Source: an uncultured Oscillospiraceae bacterium (lineage in GTDB: Bacteria; Bacillota_A; Clostridia; Oscillospirales; Acutalibacteraceae). Taken from it: a stretch of 43,223 nucleotides of DNA. The stretch covers positions 1 to 43,223 of the forward strand of contig CAJUNS010000022.1 of NCBI GenBank assembly GCA_910587995.1. The letters are read 5' to 3'. Positions 7,640 to 14,783 of this stretch are shown one piece after another; the first letter of the stretch is position 1; each line of letters starts with the position of its first letter. The notes under the pieces are model-generated. The model was not told the DNA's origin and ran no database searches. It was given only the letters and a program-made list of their open reading frames with translations. A program made the position numbers and the translations under genes.

Positions 7640-8751
7640 ATGGAAAAAGAGCGAAAAACCTGTTGTGCTGGGCCGCGGTATGCTTTGCCCTGCTGATGCT
7701 CTGCCCTCTGCCCGCCCGGGCTCAGGAGGAGGGCCTGTACCAGGCCAGCGGGGCCGGGGGCCTCTACGAAGGCCTGGACCGGGAGACCAAGGACCTGCTG
7801 GGCCAGGCGGGAGTGGATTCCGCCCTGGGGGGAGAGGTAAACGGAGACGGGCTGTTTCAGGCCGTTTCCCGGCTGGTGCGGGAAAAGCTGGCCGGGCCCC
7901 TCAAAGGCCTGGCGGCGCTGCTGGGGACCATTCTTCTGTGCCGCCTGAGCGGGTGCTTCCAGCAGGGGGAGCTCTCGGGAACCGTGGAGCTGTGCGGCGC
8001 CGCCGCCTGCGGGCTGGTGCTGGCTGGGCCGGTGCTGGGGCTTTTGACTCTCTGCCAGCAGGTGACGAATACCGCCTGCGCGTTCTTGACCGGCTCGGTG
8101 CCTGTTTACACGGGGCTGCTGATGGCCTCTGGCAGCGGAACGGCGGGGGCTGGCTACAGCGTGGTGGCCATGGCGGCGGGAGCCGGGATACCGCTGCTGG
8201 CGGCAGGGCTGATTTTACCCCTGCTGCGGGTCTATCTGGCCTTGTCCCTGTGCTCTTCGGCGGCGGGGACCAAGCTGGGAGGGCTGGCCAGCTCTCTGTA
8301 CCGCTTTGGCAAGTGGGCCCTGGTAACCGGGGTAACGGTGTTTACGGCGATTCTGTCCCTTCAGGCGGTGGTCAACGGCCAGGTGGACGCGGCCGCCGCC
8401 AAAGCGGCCAAGCTGGCTTTGTCCAGCGGGGTGCCCATTGTGGGCGGGGCCCTGGGGGACGCGGTGGGGGCCATTCGCAACAGCGTACAGATTGTGAAGT
8501 CCGGGGTGGGGGCCTTCGGCATTTTGGCGGCGGTGTGCATTGTGCTGCCAGCCGCGGCGGAGTGCCTTTTGTGGAGCGGGGCCTGCGCCCTGGGGCACGC
8601 CGCGGCGGAGCTTTTCGAGGCCCCGGCCATTGGAAGCCTGCTGGAGGCCTGCGGAAGCGTGGTGAAGATGGTGCTGGCGGTGCTGGCCAGCGTGTGCGCG
8701 GTGTGCGTGGCCAGCGCGGCGGCGGTGGTGGCTCTAAACAACGGGGGGTAG
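7636..8751 (+). CDS. spoIIIAE: Stage III sporulation protein AE
   Basis: A 371-residue multispanning membrane protein of the SpoIIIA channel. The N-terminus is a signal peptide-like segment (basic MNGKRAK, hydrophobic core, PARAQEEG), followed by a soluble stretch and then about six to eight hydrophobic segments rich in Gly and Ala. The frame is open far upstream, but ATG 7636 overlaps the spoIIIAD stop and begins the signal sequence. Size matches the family. A 64-nt gap follows before spoIIIAF, the longest after the AB-AC junction region. Confidence 0.94.
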   Translation: MNGKRAKNLLCWAAVCFALLMLCPLPARAQEEGLYQASGAGGLYEGLDRETKDLLGQAGVDSALGGEVNGDGLFQAVSRLVREKLAGPLKGLAALLGTILLCRLSGCFQQGELSGTVELCGAAACGLVLAGPVLGLLTLCQQVTNTACAFLTGSVPVYTGLLMASGSGTAGAGYSVVAMAAGAGIPLLAAGLILPLLRVYLALSLCSSAAGTKLGGLASSLYRFGKWALVTGVTVFTAILSLQAVVNGQVDAAAAKAAKLALSSGVPIVGGALGDAVGAIRNSVQIVKSGVGAFGILAAVCIVLPAAAECLLWSGACALGHAAAELFEAPAIGSLLEACGSVVKMVLAVLASVCAVCVASAAAVVALNNGG

Positions 8752-8815
8752 GCCTTTGCCCAGGCCCCCGCCCGGCGGCGGATGCAGGGGAAAACAAAGG
8801 ATTTTGAGGTGAACC

Positions 8816-9286
8816 ATGGAAACGATGACGCAAAATGCCGCGGTAATCTGCGGCGTGATGCTGGCGGCGGAGCTGACCGCCCGCCTGTGCCCAAAGGATA
8901 AAATGCTGGGCTTTGTCAAGTCGCTGGTGGTTTTGACGCTGCTGGCCTCTGGGGCGGCGGCGCTTTTGGGGGCGGAGTGGAAGCTTCCCCCTCTTCCGGA
9001 GGCCCAGCAAGAGGGGGACTCCCCGCTGGAGCACTATGTGGAGGACCAGATGGAACAGGCGGCGGCAGAGCAGTGGGAGGCCTATCTGCGGGGGCTTTTG
9101 GCGGCGGCGGGGCTGGAGGCGAAAAAAATCCTGGCGGAAGTAGATATCGGCGGCGAGTCCAGCATAGTATTAACAAAGGCCGGGGTCCGGTTCCGGTTTG
9201 AAAGCGACGCCCAGCGGGCCCGGGCGCTGCTGGAAAACGTGCTGGGCCCGGAGACCGCTGTTGAGGTGACCTGGGATGGAGCTTAA
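8816..9286 (+). CDS. spoIIIAF: Stage III sporulation protein AF
   Basis: A 156-residue protein with two N-terminal membrane helices and a soluble ring-building-like domain at the C-terminus (ending in ENVLGPETAVEVTWDGA). It is a component of the SpoIIIA complex with a fold related to secretion-system ring proteins. GAGGTG lies 4 nt before ATG 8816. It overlaps spoIIIAG by 11 nt. Confidence 0.92.
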   Translation: METMTQNAAVICGVMLAAELTARLCPKDKMLGFVKSLVVLTLLASGAAALLGAEWKLPPLPEAQQEGDSPLEHYVEDQMEQAAAEQWEAYLRGLLAAAGLEAKKILAEVDIGGESSIVLTKAGVRFRFESDAQRARALLENVLGPETAVEVTWDGA

Positions 9287-9827
9287 AAAAGCGGGCGAGG
9301 CCTTGAAAGCCGCCATAAAGAGCCAAAAGCTGCCCCGGGCGGTGTTTTTGCTGGGGATTTTAGGCATTGTGCTGATCTACCTGTCCTCGCTGGACTGGGG
9401 CGGCGGGCCGGAGGCAGAGGCCGCCCCTTCGGAACCGGCCGCCCCGGAAAGCTGCCAGCGCCGCCTGGAGGAGGACCTGCTCCGGGTGGTGCGGGCGGTA
9501 ACAGGGGAGGAATCGCCCCAGGTGATGATCACCCTGGAGGACGGGGGCCGCTCGGTCTACGCCCAGGACAGCAGCCAGAGCACCGGCGAAACTGGCCAGG
9601 AAAGCCAGGCCTCCCATGTGGTTTTGGAGGATGGCAAGGGAGCCCAGCAAGGCTTGGCCCTGGCCCAGCTGCAGCCGGAAGTAAAGGGGGTCGTGATCGT
9701 CAGCCAGGGGGCGGGGGACCCGGCCCTGCGGGAAAAGCTCATAAACGCCGCCCGCACCGCCTTGGGGGTGCCCTCTTCCCGGGTGTGCGTGGTGGAGGGG
9801 CGCGCCCAGGCCCCGCCGCCAGAGTAA
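9276..9827 (+). CDS. spoIIIAG: Stage III sporulation protein AG
   Basis: A 183-residue protein with one N-terminal membrane helix (AVFLLGILGIVLIYLSSL) and an extracytoplasmic ring-building domain that in other species forms the large SpoIIIAG ring in the intermembrane space. The stretch EDGGRSVYAQDSSQSTGETG resembles the insertion loop between ring-building strands. Length is slightly below Bacillus SpoIIIAG. It is coupled to spoIIIAF by an 11-nt overlap. Confidence 0.93.
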   Translation: MELKKAGEALKAAIKSQKLPRAVFLLGILGIVLIYLSSLDWGGGPEAEAAPSEPAAPESCQRRLEEDLLRVVRAVTGEESPQVMITLEDGGRSVYAQDSSQSTGETGQESQASHVVLEDGKGAQQGLALAQLQPEVKGVVIVSQGAGDPALREKLINAARTALGVPSSRVCVVEGRAQAPPPE

Positions 9828-9907
9828 GGGGGCGGGCGGGACTCCGCTTCCCATCCCCGGAGCAAAAAAGTAGTTGCGAAAAAATAAGATGCAGAGGTGG
9901 TTCGATT

Positions 9908-10471
9908 ATGATGAAAAAACTAGGCCGCAAGCAGTTGGTATTGGCGTCGCTGGTGCTGGCGCTGGGGGCGGCGGTGTATTTGAACTGGCAGTTCACCGGG
10001 GCCAACAAGCTGCCCATTGGCGGCGGAGAAACCTCCAGCCAGCTGGGAGCGGCCCAGCTGGTGAACAACACCTATATGGAGACCGTCGGCGATGATATGC
10101 AGGGCTCTCAGCAGGCCAACGCGCCGGTGGACGCCTTCGCCGAAGCCCGGCTGACCCGGCAGAACTCCCGGGACCAGGCCCTGGAGCTGCTGGACGGGGT
10201 GCTGGAAGACGTAAACGCGGACAGCGACGCCAAAAAAGTGGCGGTGGAGCAGGCCTCGGCCGTGGCCCAGAGCATCCTAAAGGAGACCAATGTGGAGAAC
10301 CTGTTAAAGGCCAAGGGCTATGAGGAATGCGTGGCCTACATAGCGGACGGCCAGTGCACGGTGGTAATCTCCGGCGAGATTCAGGACAGCGATGGGCTCA
10401 TTGTGCAGGAGGTGGTAATGGAGCAAACGGGCCTTTCGGCGGAGAAGATTACGATCATCGGTACGGCCTGA
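9908..10471 (+). CDS. spoIIIAH: Stage III sporulation protein AH
   Basis: A 187-residue single-pass membrane protein whose YscJ/FliF-like extracellular domain binds SpoIIQ in Bacillus, tethering the channel across the septal space. The N-terminus is MMKKLGRKQLVLASLVLALGA (membrane helix), then a helical linker with ARLTRQNSRDQALELLDGVL, and a C-terminal ring domain with VVISGEIQDSDGLIVQEVV. ATG 9908 follows AGAGGTGG; the upstream frame to 9785 lacks homology. Last gene of the operon, ended by a strong hairpin. Confidence 0.94.
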   Translation: MMKKLGRKQLVLASLVLALGAAVYLNWQFTGANKLPIGGGETSSQLGAAQLVNNTYMETVGDDMQGSQQANAPVDAFAEARLTRQNSRDQALELLDGVLEDVNADSDAKKVAVEQASAVAQSILKETNVENLLKAKGYEECVAYIADGQCTVVISGEIQDSDGLIVQEVVMEQTGLSAEKITIIGTA

Positions 10472-10481
10472 CCCAAAGGGA

Positions 10482-10519
10482 AAAGCCCGCGCCTCCGGTA
10501 AAATGGAGGCGCGGGCTTT
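10482..10519. terminator. Strong hairpin terminator between spoIIIAH and the convergent amidase
   Basis: A 15-bp uninterrupted stem, 10482-10496 with 10505-10519 (AAAGCCCGCGCCTCC arms), 8-nt loop. A-rich left and T-rich right ends let it work in both directions, although the T-run is short. Confidence 0.75.
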
Positions 10520-10560
10520 CGTGTTGAGGGCAGTGCGGGGGATGCTGGCACAGCCTGCCC

Positions 10561-11340
10561 CTATCCCAAATTTTCCAGAAAATACTGGTTGTTGGCCGCA
10601 ATGCCCCGGGACCCAAAGGTGTCCTCGGGCGGCTGGAAGTCGTAGGCCAGCAGGCGTTCCTCATTGGGCTGGGTTTCCAGCAGGGTGCGGCCGTACTGGT
10701 CGAAGATGGCCACCGGGGCGGTTTGGCAGGCGGAGAGGGTATTGACGCTGGCAATGGGCATCCCGTTTTCCACCGCCCGGGTGACCAGATGGGATTTGAG
10801 GATCTGATAGCGCTGGGGCTCGGGCACCGGCTTGGCGTCGGAAAAACAGACGAAGCACAGCTGGGCCTTTTGGCGGCAAAGGGCCCGGAAGGGCTCGGGG
10901 AAGCGCACGTCAAAACAGATGCGGAAGCCCACCCGCAGGCCCTCTATATCAAACACACCCGGCCGGGTCCCCCGGGCAAAGGTTTCCAGGTCCCAGCCCC
11001 AGAGGGCGGATTTGTCGTAATAGCCCAGGCAGGCGCCGGTGGGCGCGAAAACGGCGATGGAATTGTACCGCTTTCCCGCTTCATAGCGCACAGTCCCCAC
11101 GGCTAGGTAGAGGCTTTCCGCTTTCGCCAGGGCGGCGGTTTCCGCCAGGGCGTCCTCAAGAGCGGCGGGGTCCAGCTGGTCCACGGTGGTCTCCAAAGGG
11201 GGATACCCGCACAGGGCGCACTCGTGAAAAACCAGCAGGCGGACGCCCTGCCGGGCGGCCAGCCGGGCCCCGGCGCGGATCTTGTCCAAATTGTCCGAGA
11301 TACGGTTGGTACTGGCAAAGGGGTAGACAGCGGCTTTCAT
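10561..11340 (-). CDS. Carbon-nitrogen hydrolase (nitrilase superfamily)
   Basis: A 259-residue amidase of the nitrilase superfamily. The Glu-Lys-Cys triad is complete: Glu40 in LVFHECALCGYPP, Lys110 in GYYDKSALWG and Cys142 in RICFDVRFPE. Such cytosolic enzymes hydrolyse omega-amides, carbamoyl amides or related C-N bonds; substrate specificity is not evident. GGGAGG lies 7 nt before ATG 11338-11340. It is monocistronic, with repeat copy 2 in the divergent region upstream. Confidence 0.9.
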   Translation of the reverse strand: MKAAVYPFASTNRISDNLDKIRAGARLAARQGVRLLVFHECALCGYPPLETTVDQLDPAALEDALAETAALAKAESLYLAVGTVRYEAGKRYNSIAVFAPTGACLGYYDKSALWGWDLETFARGTRPGVFDIEGLRVGFRICFDVRFPEPFRALCRQKAQLCFVCFSDAKPVPEPQRYQILKSHLVTRAVENGMPIASVNTLSACQTAPVAIFDQYGRTLLETQPNEERLLAYDFQPPEDTFGSRGIAANNQYFLENLG

Positions 11341-11426
11341 AACGGGGCCTCCCAGCGGCGTATGGAAATTGTGTTGGGATCATAATAGCACGAAACCGGG
11401 CGAAAGGCAAGGACGATTCCGGAGGC

Positions 11427-11517
11427 GGGAGTGTCACAACCACAGAGAGAATCGTTCGTGTTTCCCCCGCCCGTAGGGCGGGGGAAACACGAAAAGCTCT
11501 CCAAAACGGACACTCCC
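11427..11517 (+). repeat. Dispersed hairpin repeat, copy 2 of 5
   Basis: A 91-bp element with GGGAGTGTC at the left end and GGACACTCCC at the right. The central hairpin arms are one pair longer than in copies 1 and 4 (GTGTTTCCCCC with GGGGGAAACAC): an extra T in one arm matched by an extra A in the other. It lies between the divergent amidase and HAD phosphatase genes. Confidence 0.9.
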
Positions 11518-11622
11518 TCCAGAGGCCCTTCTGCCCCCGCTGGCGCGGGCTCCCTATTACTAAAAAGGGACAGCGCGGAATGGAGGCGCTGCCGGAACAA
11601 TGGATTTCCTGGCCCCAGGCCC

Positions 11623-11651
11623 TTGCCCGAAACAGGAAAAGGTGGTATAAT
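11623..11651 (+). promoter_or_regulatory. Promoter of the YjjG-like gene
   Basis: TTGCCC (11623-11628), a 17-nt spacer and TATAAT (11646-11651), 37 nt before ATG 11689. Confidence 0.65.
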
Positions 11652-11688
11652 AAACCTCAACCGCCTCTCCGGAAAGGAGCGAGCTTAC

Positions 11689-12414
11689 ATGAAATACCGG
11701 TACCTGATCTTCGATGTGGACGACACCCTGCTGGATTTTTACGCCGCCTATTCCCAGGCCCAACGGGCTGTGGCGGCCCGGCTGGGCGTGGCGTTTTCGG
11801 CGGAGTACGCGGAGACGGACGAGGCCCTGGGCTGGAAATATTGGGCGGAGTTTGGCCTTGACAACACGGGGGACCCAGATGTGCAAAGGCATTATCACGA
11901 CTATTATTTTAAGTATTTAAACCATCACTTTACCGCCCTGGCCCAGGCTTTCGGCTCCCAGGCCCAGGCGGAGGATTTGCTGGAGGCTTATTTCAGCGCC
12001 CTGGCTTCCTGCCGCAAGCCCATGGAGGAGGCCACCTTGCCCGTGTACCGGAAGCTTTCTCAAACCTATGGAATGATGATTGCCACCAATGGCGTGGGGC
12101 GGGTGCAGCGGGCGCGGCTGCGGGATTTTCTTCCGGCCAGCGCCGGGGTGTACATCTCGGAAGAGGTGGGCTGGATTAAGCCCGCAAAGGCGTTTTATCA
12201 GAGGCTGCTGGAAGATGGGAACTGCCGCCCCCAGGACTGCCTGATGATTGGGGACTCGCTTTCCAACGACATGAGCGGCGCCGCGGCGCTGGGCATGTCC
12301 ACCTGCTGGTACAACCGCAAAAAACGGCCGGTCCCTTCACAGCCGAAGGTGGACTGGATGATTGAGACCATAGAAGAGCTGCCCGGCCTTTTGCGGGGCG
12401 GCGCTTCTGGGTAA
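11689..12414 (+). CDS. HAD superfamily phosphatase, YjjG-like (noncanonical nucleotidase)
   Basis: A 241-residue HAD hydrolase. Motif I is FDVDDTLLDF near residue 9, motif II is IATNG, motif III includes KPAKAFYQRLL and motif IV is MIGDSLSNDMSGA. The DVDDTLxD variant and a helical cap fit the YjjG / pyrimidine 5'-nucleotidase group, which cleans up noncanonical nucleoside monophosphates. ATG 11689 has GGAAAGGAG nearby; the frame upstream runs into repeat copy 2 and is not coding. It is a single-gene unit with its own promoter. Confidence 0.88.
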   Translation: MKYRYLIFDVDDTLLDFYAAYSQAQRAVAARLGVAFSAEYAETDEALGWKYWAEFGLDNTGDPDVQRHYHDYYFKYLNHHFTALAQAFGSQAQAEDLLEAYFSALASCRKPMEEATLPVYRKLSQTYGMMIATNGVGRVQRARLRDFLPASAGVYISEEVGWIKPAKAFYQRLLEDGNCRPQDCLMIGDSLSNDMSGAAALGMSTCWYNRKKRPVPSQPKVDWMIETIEELPGLLRGGASG

Positions 12415-12490
12415 CGCGCCTTTTTGGGGGCTTCCCGGTATCTTTTAGGCGGATTGGGGCACACTTTTTGCAAAAGGAGTGTGCAGAACC

Positions 12491-13252
12491 ATGAAAAAAA
12501 ACGTCAGCAAAAAGCGTGAGATAAAAGCCATGAAAAACGCCGGGGAGGACCAGGAAGAGCAGGAAAACGAGGAGCTCTCCCAGCAGCAGAAGCAGATTAC
12601 CGAAAGCGGCTCGGTGGTGACCCGCAGCCATGGGTACACCATCCACTGCCTGACGGTGATTGGCCAGATTGAGGGGCATTATATTCTGCCCTCGCAGAAC
12701 AAAACCACCAAATACGAGCATGTCATCCCCCAGATTGTGGCGGTGGAGGAGGACCCGGAAACCGACGGGCTTCTGATGCTGCTGAACACCGTGGGCGGCG
12801 ACGTGGAGGCGGGGCTGGCCCTGGCGGAGCTGGTGGCTGGCATGAAGAAGCCTACCGTCTCCCTGGTGCTGGGAGGAGGCCATTCCATCGGGGTGCCCCT
12901 GGCGGTGGCGGCAAAGCGGTCCTTTATTGCCGAGTCCGCCTCCATGACCATTCACCCGGTGCGCATGAACGGCCTGGTGCTGGGCATCCCCCAGACCCTG
13001 GAATATTTTCAGCGGATGCAGGACCGGATTACCAATTTTGTCACCCAGAACTCCAACATCACCAAAGAGCGCTTTACCACCCTGGCCATGAACACCCAGG
13101 AGCTGGTGATGGACGTTGGCAGCGTGCTGGACGGTCCGGACGCGGTGGAGGAAGGGCTTATTGATTCTCTGGGCTCCCTGTCCGACGCCATGGACTGTCT
13201 GATTGATATGATTGGCCGGAACAAGAAAAAGCGCCGCAAGCGTGACGCTTGA
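12491..13252 (+). CDS. tepA: ClpP-like membrane-associated protease TepA
   Basis: A 253-residue ClpP/crotonase-fold serine protease of the TepA (YmfB, translocation-enhancing protein) family. The catalytic-type Ser132 lies in LGGGHSIGVPLAVAA and His155 in SMTIHPVRMNG; the oxyanion region NTVGGDVEAGLALAEL precedes them. N- and C-termini are highly charged (lysine-rich end KKKRRKRDA). In Bacillus tepA lies next to spoIIIE and affects secretion and spore processes. The same neighbourhood (ftsK/spoIIIE 1.5 kb downstream) supports the call. ATG 12491 is used; GTG 12479 overlaps the AAAAGGAG ribosome binding site. Confidence 0.87.
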   Translation: MKKNVSKKREIKAMKNAGEDQEEQENEELSQQQKQITESGSVVTRSHGYTIHCLTVIGQIEGHYILPSQNKTTKYEHVIPQIVAVEEDPETDGLLMLLNTVGGDVEAGLALAELVAGMKKPTVSLVLGGGHSIGVPLAVAAKRSFIAESASMTIHPVRMNGLVLGIPQTLEYFQRMQDRITNFVTQNSNITKERFTTLAMNTQELVMDVGSVLDGPDAVEEGLIDSLGSLSDAMDCLIDMIGRNKKKRRKRDA

Positions 13253-13412
13253 CCCACACGCGCGTACCGGCGTTGGGAAACGGGCAAGCTGAGCTGCCCG
13301 CGAAGGCGCTAGGTGGGCGCCCCACTGGCATTTTGCGGGGGCTGGCAAAGCTTCGCCTCATGGAAGCGGCAGGAGCAAGCAGGGATACCGCGCAGGGATG
13401 CGCTCAACCAGC

Positions 13413-13497
13413 GGAAAAGAACCAATCCCCAAACCGGGCGCACAGCTTCCTCCTTCCAGCCTTCCCAAACGGGTAAAGGTTTTTGAAGATTCTTTAA
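13413..13497 (+). repeat. Direct repeat B, copy 1
   Basis: Starts GGAAAAGAACCAATCCC, runs through AAACCGGGCGCACAGCTTCC and AAACGGGTAAAGG, and ends TTTTTGAAGATTCTT. It is nearly identical to 13573-13657; the start-to-start distance is 160 bp. This copy ends without the palindrome. Confidence 0.9.
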
Positions 13498-13572
13498 GCT
13501 GCCAGGTGGAGAGCCAGGAGCTGGCGCGGACCACGCGCAGGCAGAAAGGTTTCCGAAAGGCTGGCCGTATCC

Positions 13573-13657
13573 GGAAAAAGAACCAATCCCAAACCGGGCG
13601 CACAGCTTCCTCCCTCCACCCCACCCAAACGGGTAAAGGTTTTTGAAGATTCTTAAG
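13573..13657 (+). repeat. Direct repeat B, copy 2
   Basis: Second copy of the 85-bp repeat, with a few substitutions and small compensating indels. It runs straight into the 32-nt palindrome at 13652. A diverged relative (AAACCGGGCGCA core) is near 28376, and its 3' module recurs near 33531. Confidence 0.9.
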
Positions 13658-13683
13658 AAACTTTTTTCAAAAAGTTTCTTAAG
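13652..13683. repeat. Perfect 32-nt palindrome (terminator-like)
   Basis: CTTAAGAAACTTTTT, two bases, then its exact reverse complement: 15-bp arms. It is followed by CCGCCGGAGG. A weaker version of the same layout is at 33542-33573. It could act as a terminator for tepA or be the end of a mobile repeat. Confidence 0.85.
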
Positions 13684-13750
13684 CCGCCGGAGGTCAAACG
13701 GCTCTCCGGCATACATACTCCAATGCTAACGAAAGCGAAGGAACATAATT

Positions 13751-14695
13751 ATGACAATTTTAGAAGCCATTCTCCAGGGCGTGATTCAGGGCGCCACGGA
13801 ATTTCTGCCTGTGTCCAGTTCAGGACACCTGTCCATCTCCCAGCATATCTTTGGCATCGAGCTGCCGGGCATTCTCTTTGACGTAATGCTCCATCTGGGC
13901 ACCTTGATCGCGGTGGTGTTCGTTTACCGGGAACTGGTCTGGCGGCTGATCAAGGAATTCTTCTCCCTGCTGGGAGACCTGTTCCGGGGCCGGTTCCGGT
14001 GGAGCGAAATGAGCGGGGACCGGAGGCTGATTTTCATGCTGTTGATTGGGCTTTTGCCGCTGTTTCTGTTATTCTGCCCCATTCCGGGCACGGACATGAA
14101 GGTGAAAGACGTTTCGGAGATGCTGGCCTCGGACTCGGGCATTCTGGTGGAGGGTTTCGCCCTTTTAGCCACAGGCCTGTTTTTGACGCTGGGCATTTTG
14201 GCCAATAAGCGCGCGGGGTCCTTCCGCCATGCCGCCAGCCGCCACGGAGAGCGGGCCCCAAAAGGCGGCCGCACCAGCCTGACGGTTCCCGACTCCATTG
14301 CCATTGGCCTTACCCAGTGCCTGGCGGCGGTGTTCCCGGGGCTGTCCCGGTCGGGCTCCACCATGTCGGTGGGGCTTATGCGCGGGGTCAACCAGCAGAC
14401 GGCCCTGGATTACAGCTTTGTGCTGGGCATTCCCTCCATTGCGGCGGCGGCGCTGGTCTCCCTCAAGGACGTGGGCAGCGCCGGGGAGGCCATCGGCGCG
14501 GTTCCCCTGCTGGTGGGGGTGGCAACGGCGGCGGTGGTAGGCTTTTTGGCCATCAAGCTGCTCAGGTGGATTGTGACCACCAACAAGCTGTGGGTCTTTG
14601 TGGCCTACACCCTGGTGGCGGGGCTGGCTGTAACAGGCATCGCGATTTTTGAACATATGACAGGCGTCAACCTGTTTACGGGCAGGCCTCTTTAA
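13751..14695 (+). CDS. uppP: Undecaprenyl-diphosphatase
   Basis: A 314-residue polytopic membrane enzyme that recycles the lipid carrier undecaprenyl diphosphate for cell-wall synthesis and gives bacitracin tolerance. Both family signatures are present: ATEFLPVSSSGHL (Glu17, Ser24, His26) and FPGLSRSGSTMSVGL with the essential Arg. It is longer than the usual ~270 residues, because of a hydrophilic basic loop of roughly 35 residues (NKRAGSFRHAASRHGERAPK) between membrane segments. ATG 13751 has AAGGA upstream. It is followed by ftsK/spoIIIE after 88 nt. Confidence 0.95.
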   Translation: MTILEAILQGVIQGATEFLPVSSSGHLSISQHIFGIELPGILFDVMLHLGTLIAVVFVYRELVWRLIKEFFSLLGDLFRGRFRWSEMSGDRRLIFMLLIGLLPLFLLFCPIPGTDMKVKDVSEMLASDSGILVEGFALLATGLFLTLGILANKRAGSFRHAASRHGERAPKGGRTSLTVPDSIAIGLTQCLAAVFPGLSRSGSTMSVGLMRGVNQQTALDYSFVLGIPSIAAAALVSLKDVGSAGEAIGAVPLLVGVATAAVVGFLAIKLLRWIVTTNKLWVFVAYTLVAGLAVTGIAIFEHMTGVNLFTGRPL

Positions 14696-14783
14696 GCCCG
14701 CGCCCCGGCCGCTTGGCAGAAAGCGGCAAGCTTGCGCCTGGGCCCCTGGGCGTTAGGACAGATGAAAAAGGAAGTGTCAAACC

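Larger units (their letters stand above)
13253..13750. other. 498-bp noncoding gap with repeats between tepA and uppP
   Basis: No convincing gene. It contains two ~85-bp direct repeats (13413 and 13573) and a perfect 32-nt palindrome (13652-13683). ORFs reading through it on both strands consist of repeat sequence and lack ribosome binding sites. Confidence 0.7.

Noticed and set aside
13413..13657. CRISPR-like tandem repeats
   Set aside because: Only two long repeats of 85 bp with one non-uniform spacer, and no cas genes. Not a CRISPR array.
13309..13716. 135-codon minus-strand ORF between tepA and uppP
   Set aside because: Its sequence consists of the two direct repeats and the palindrome; no start signal or recognisable domain.
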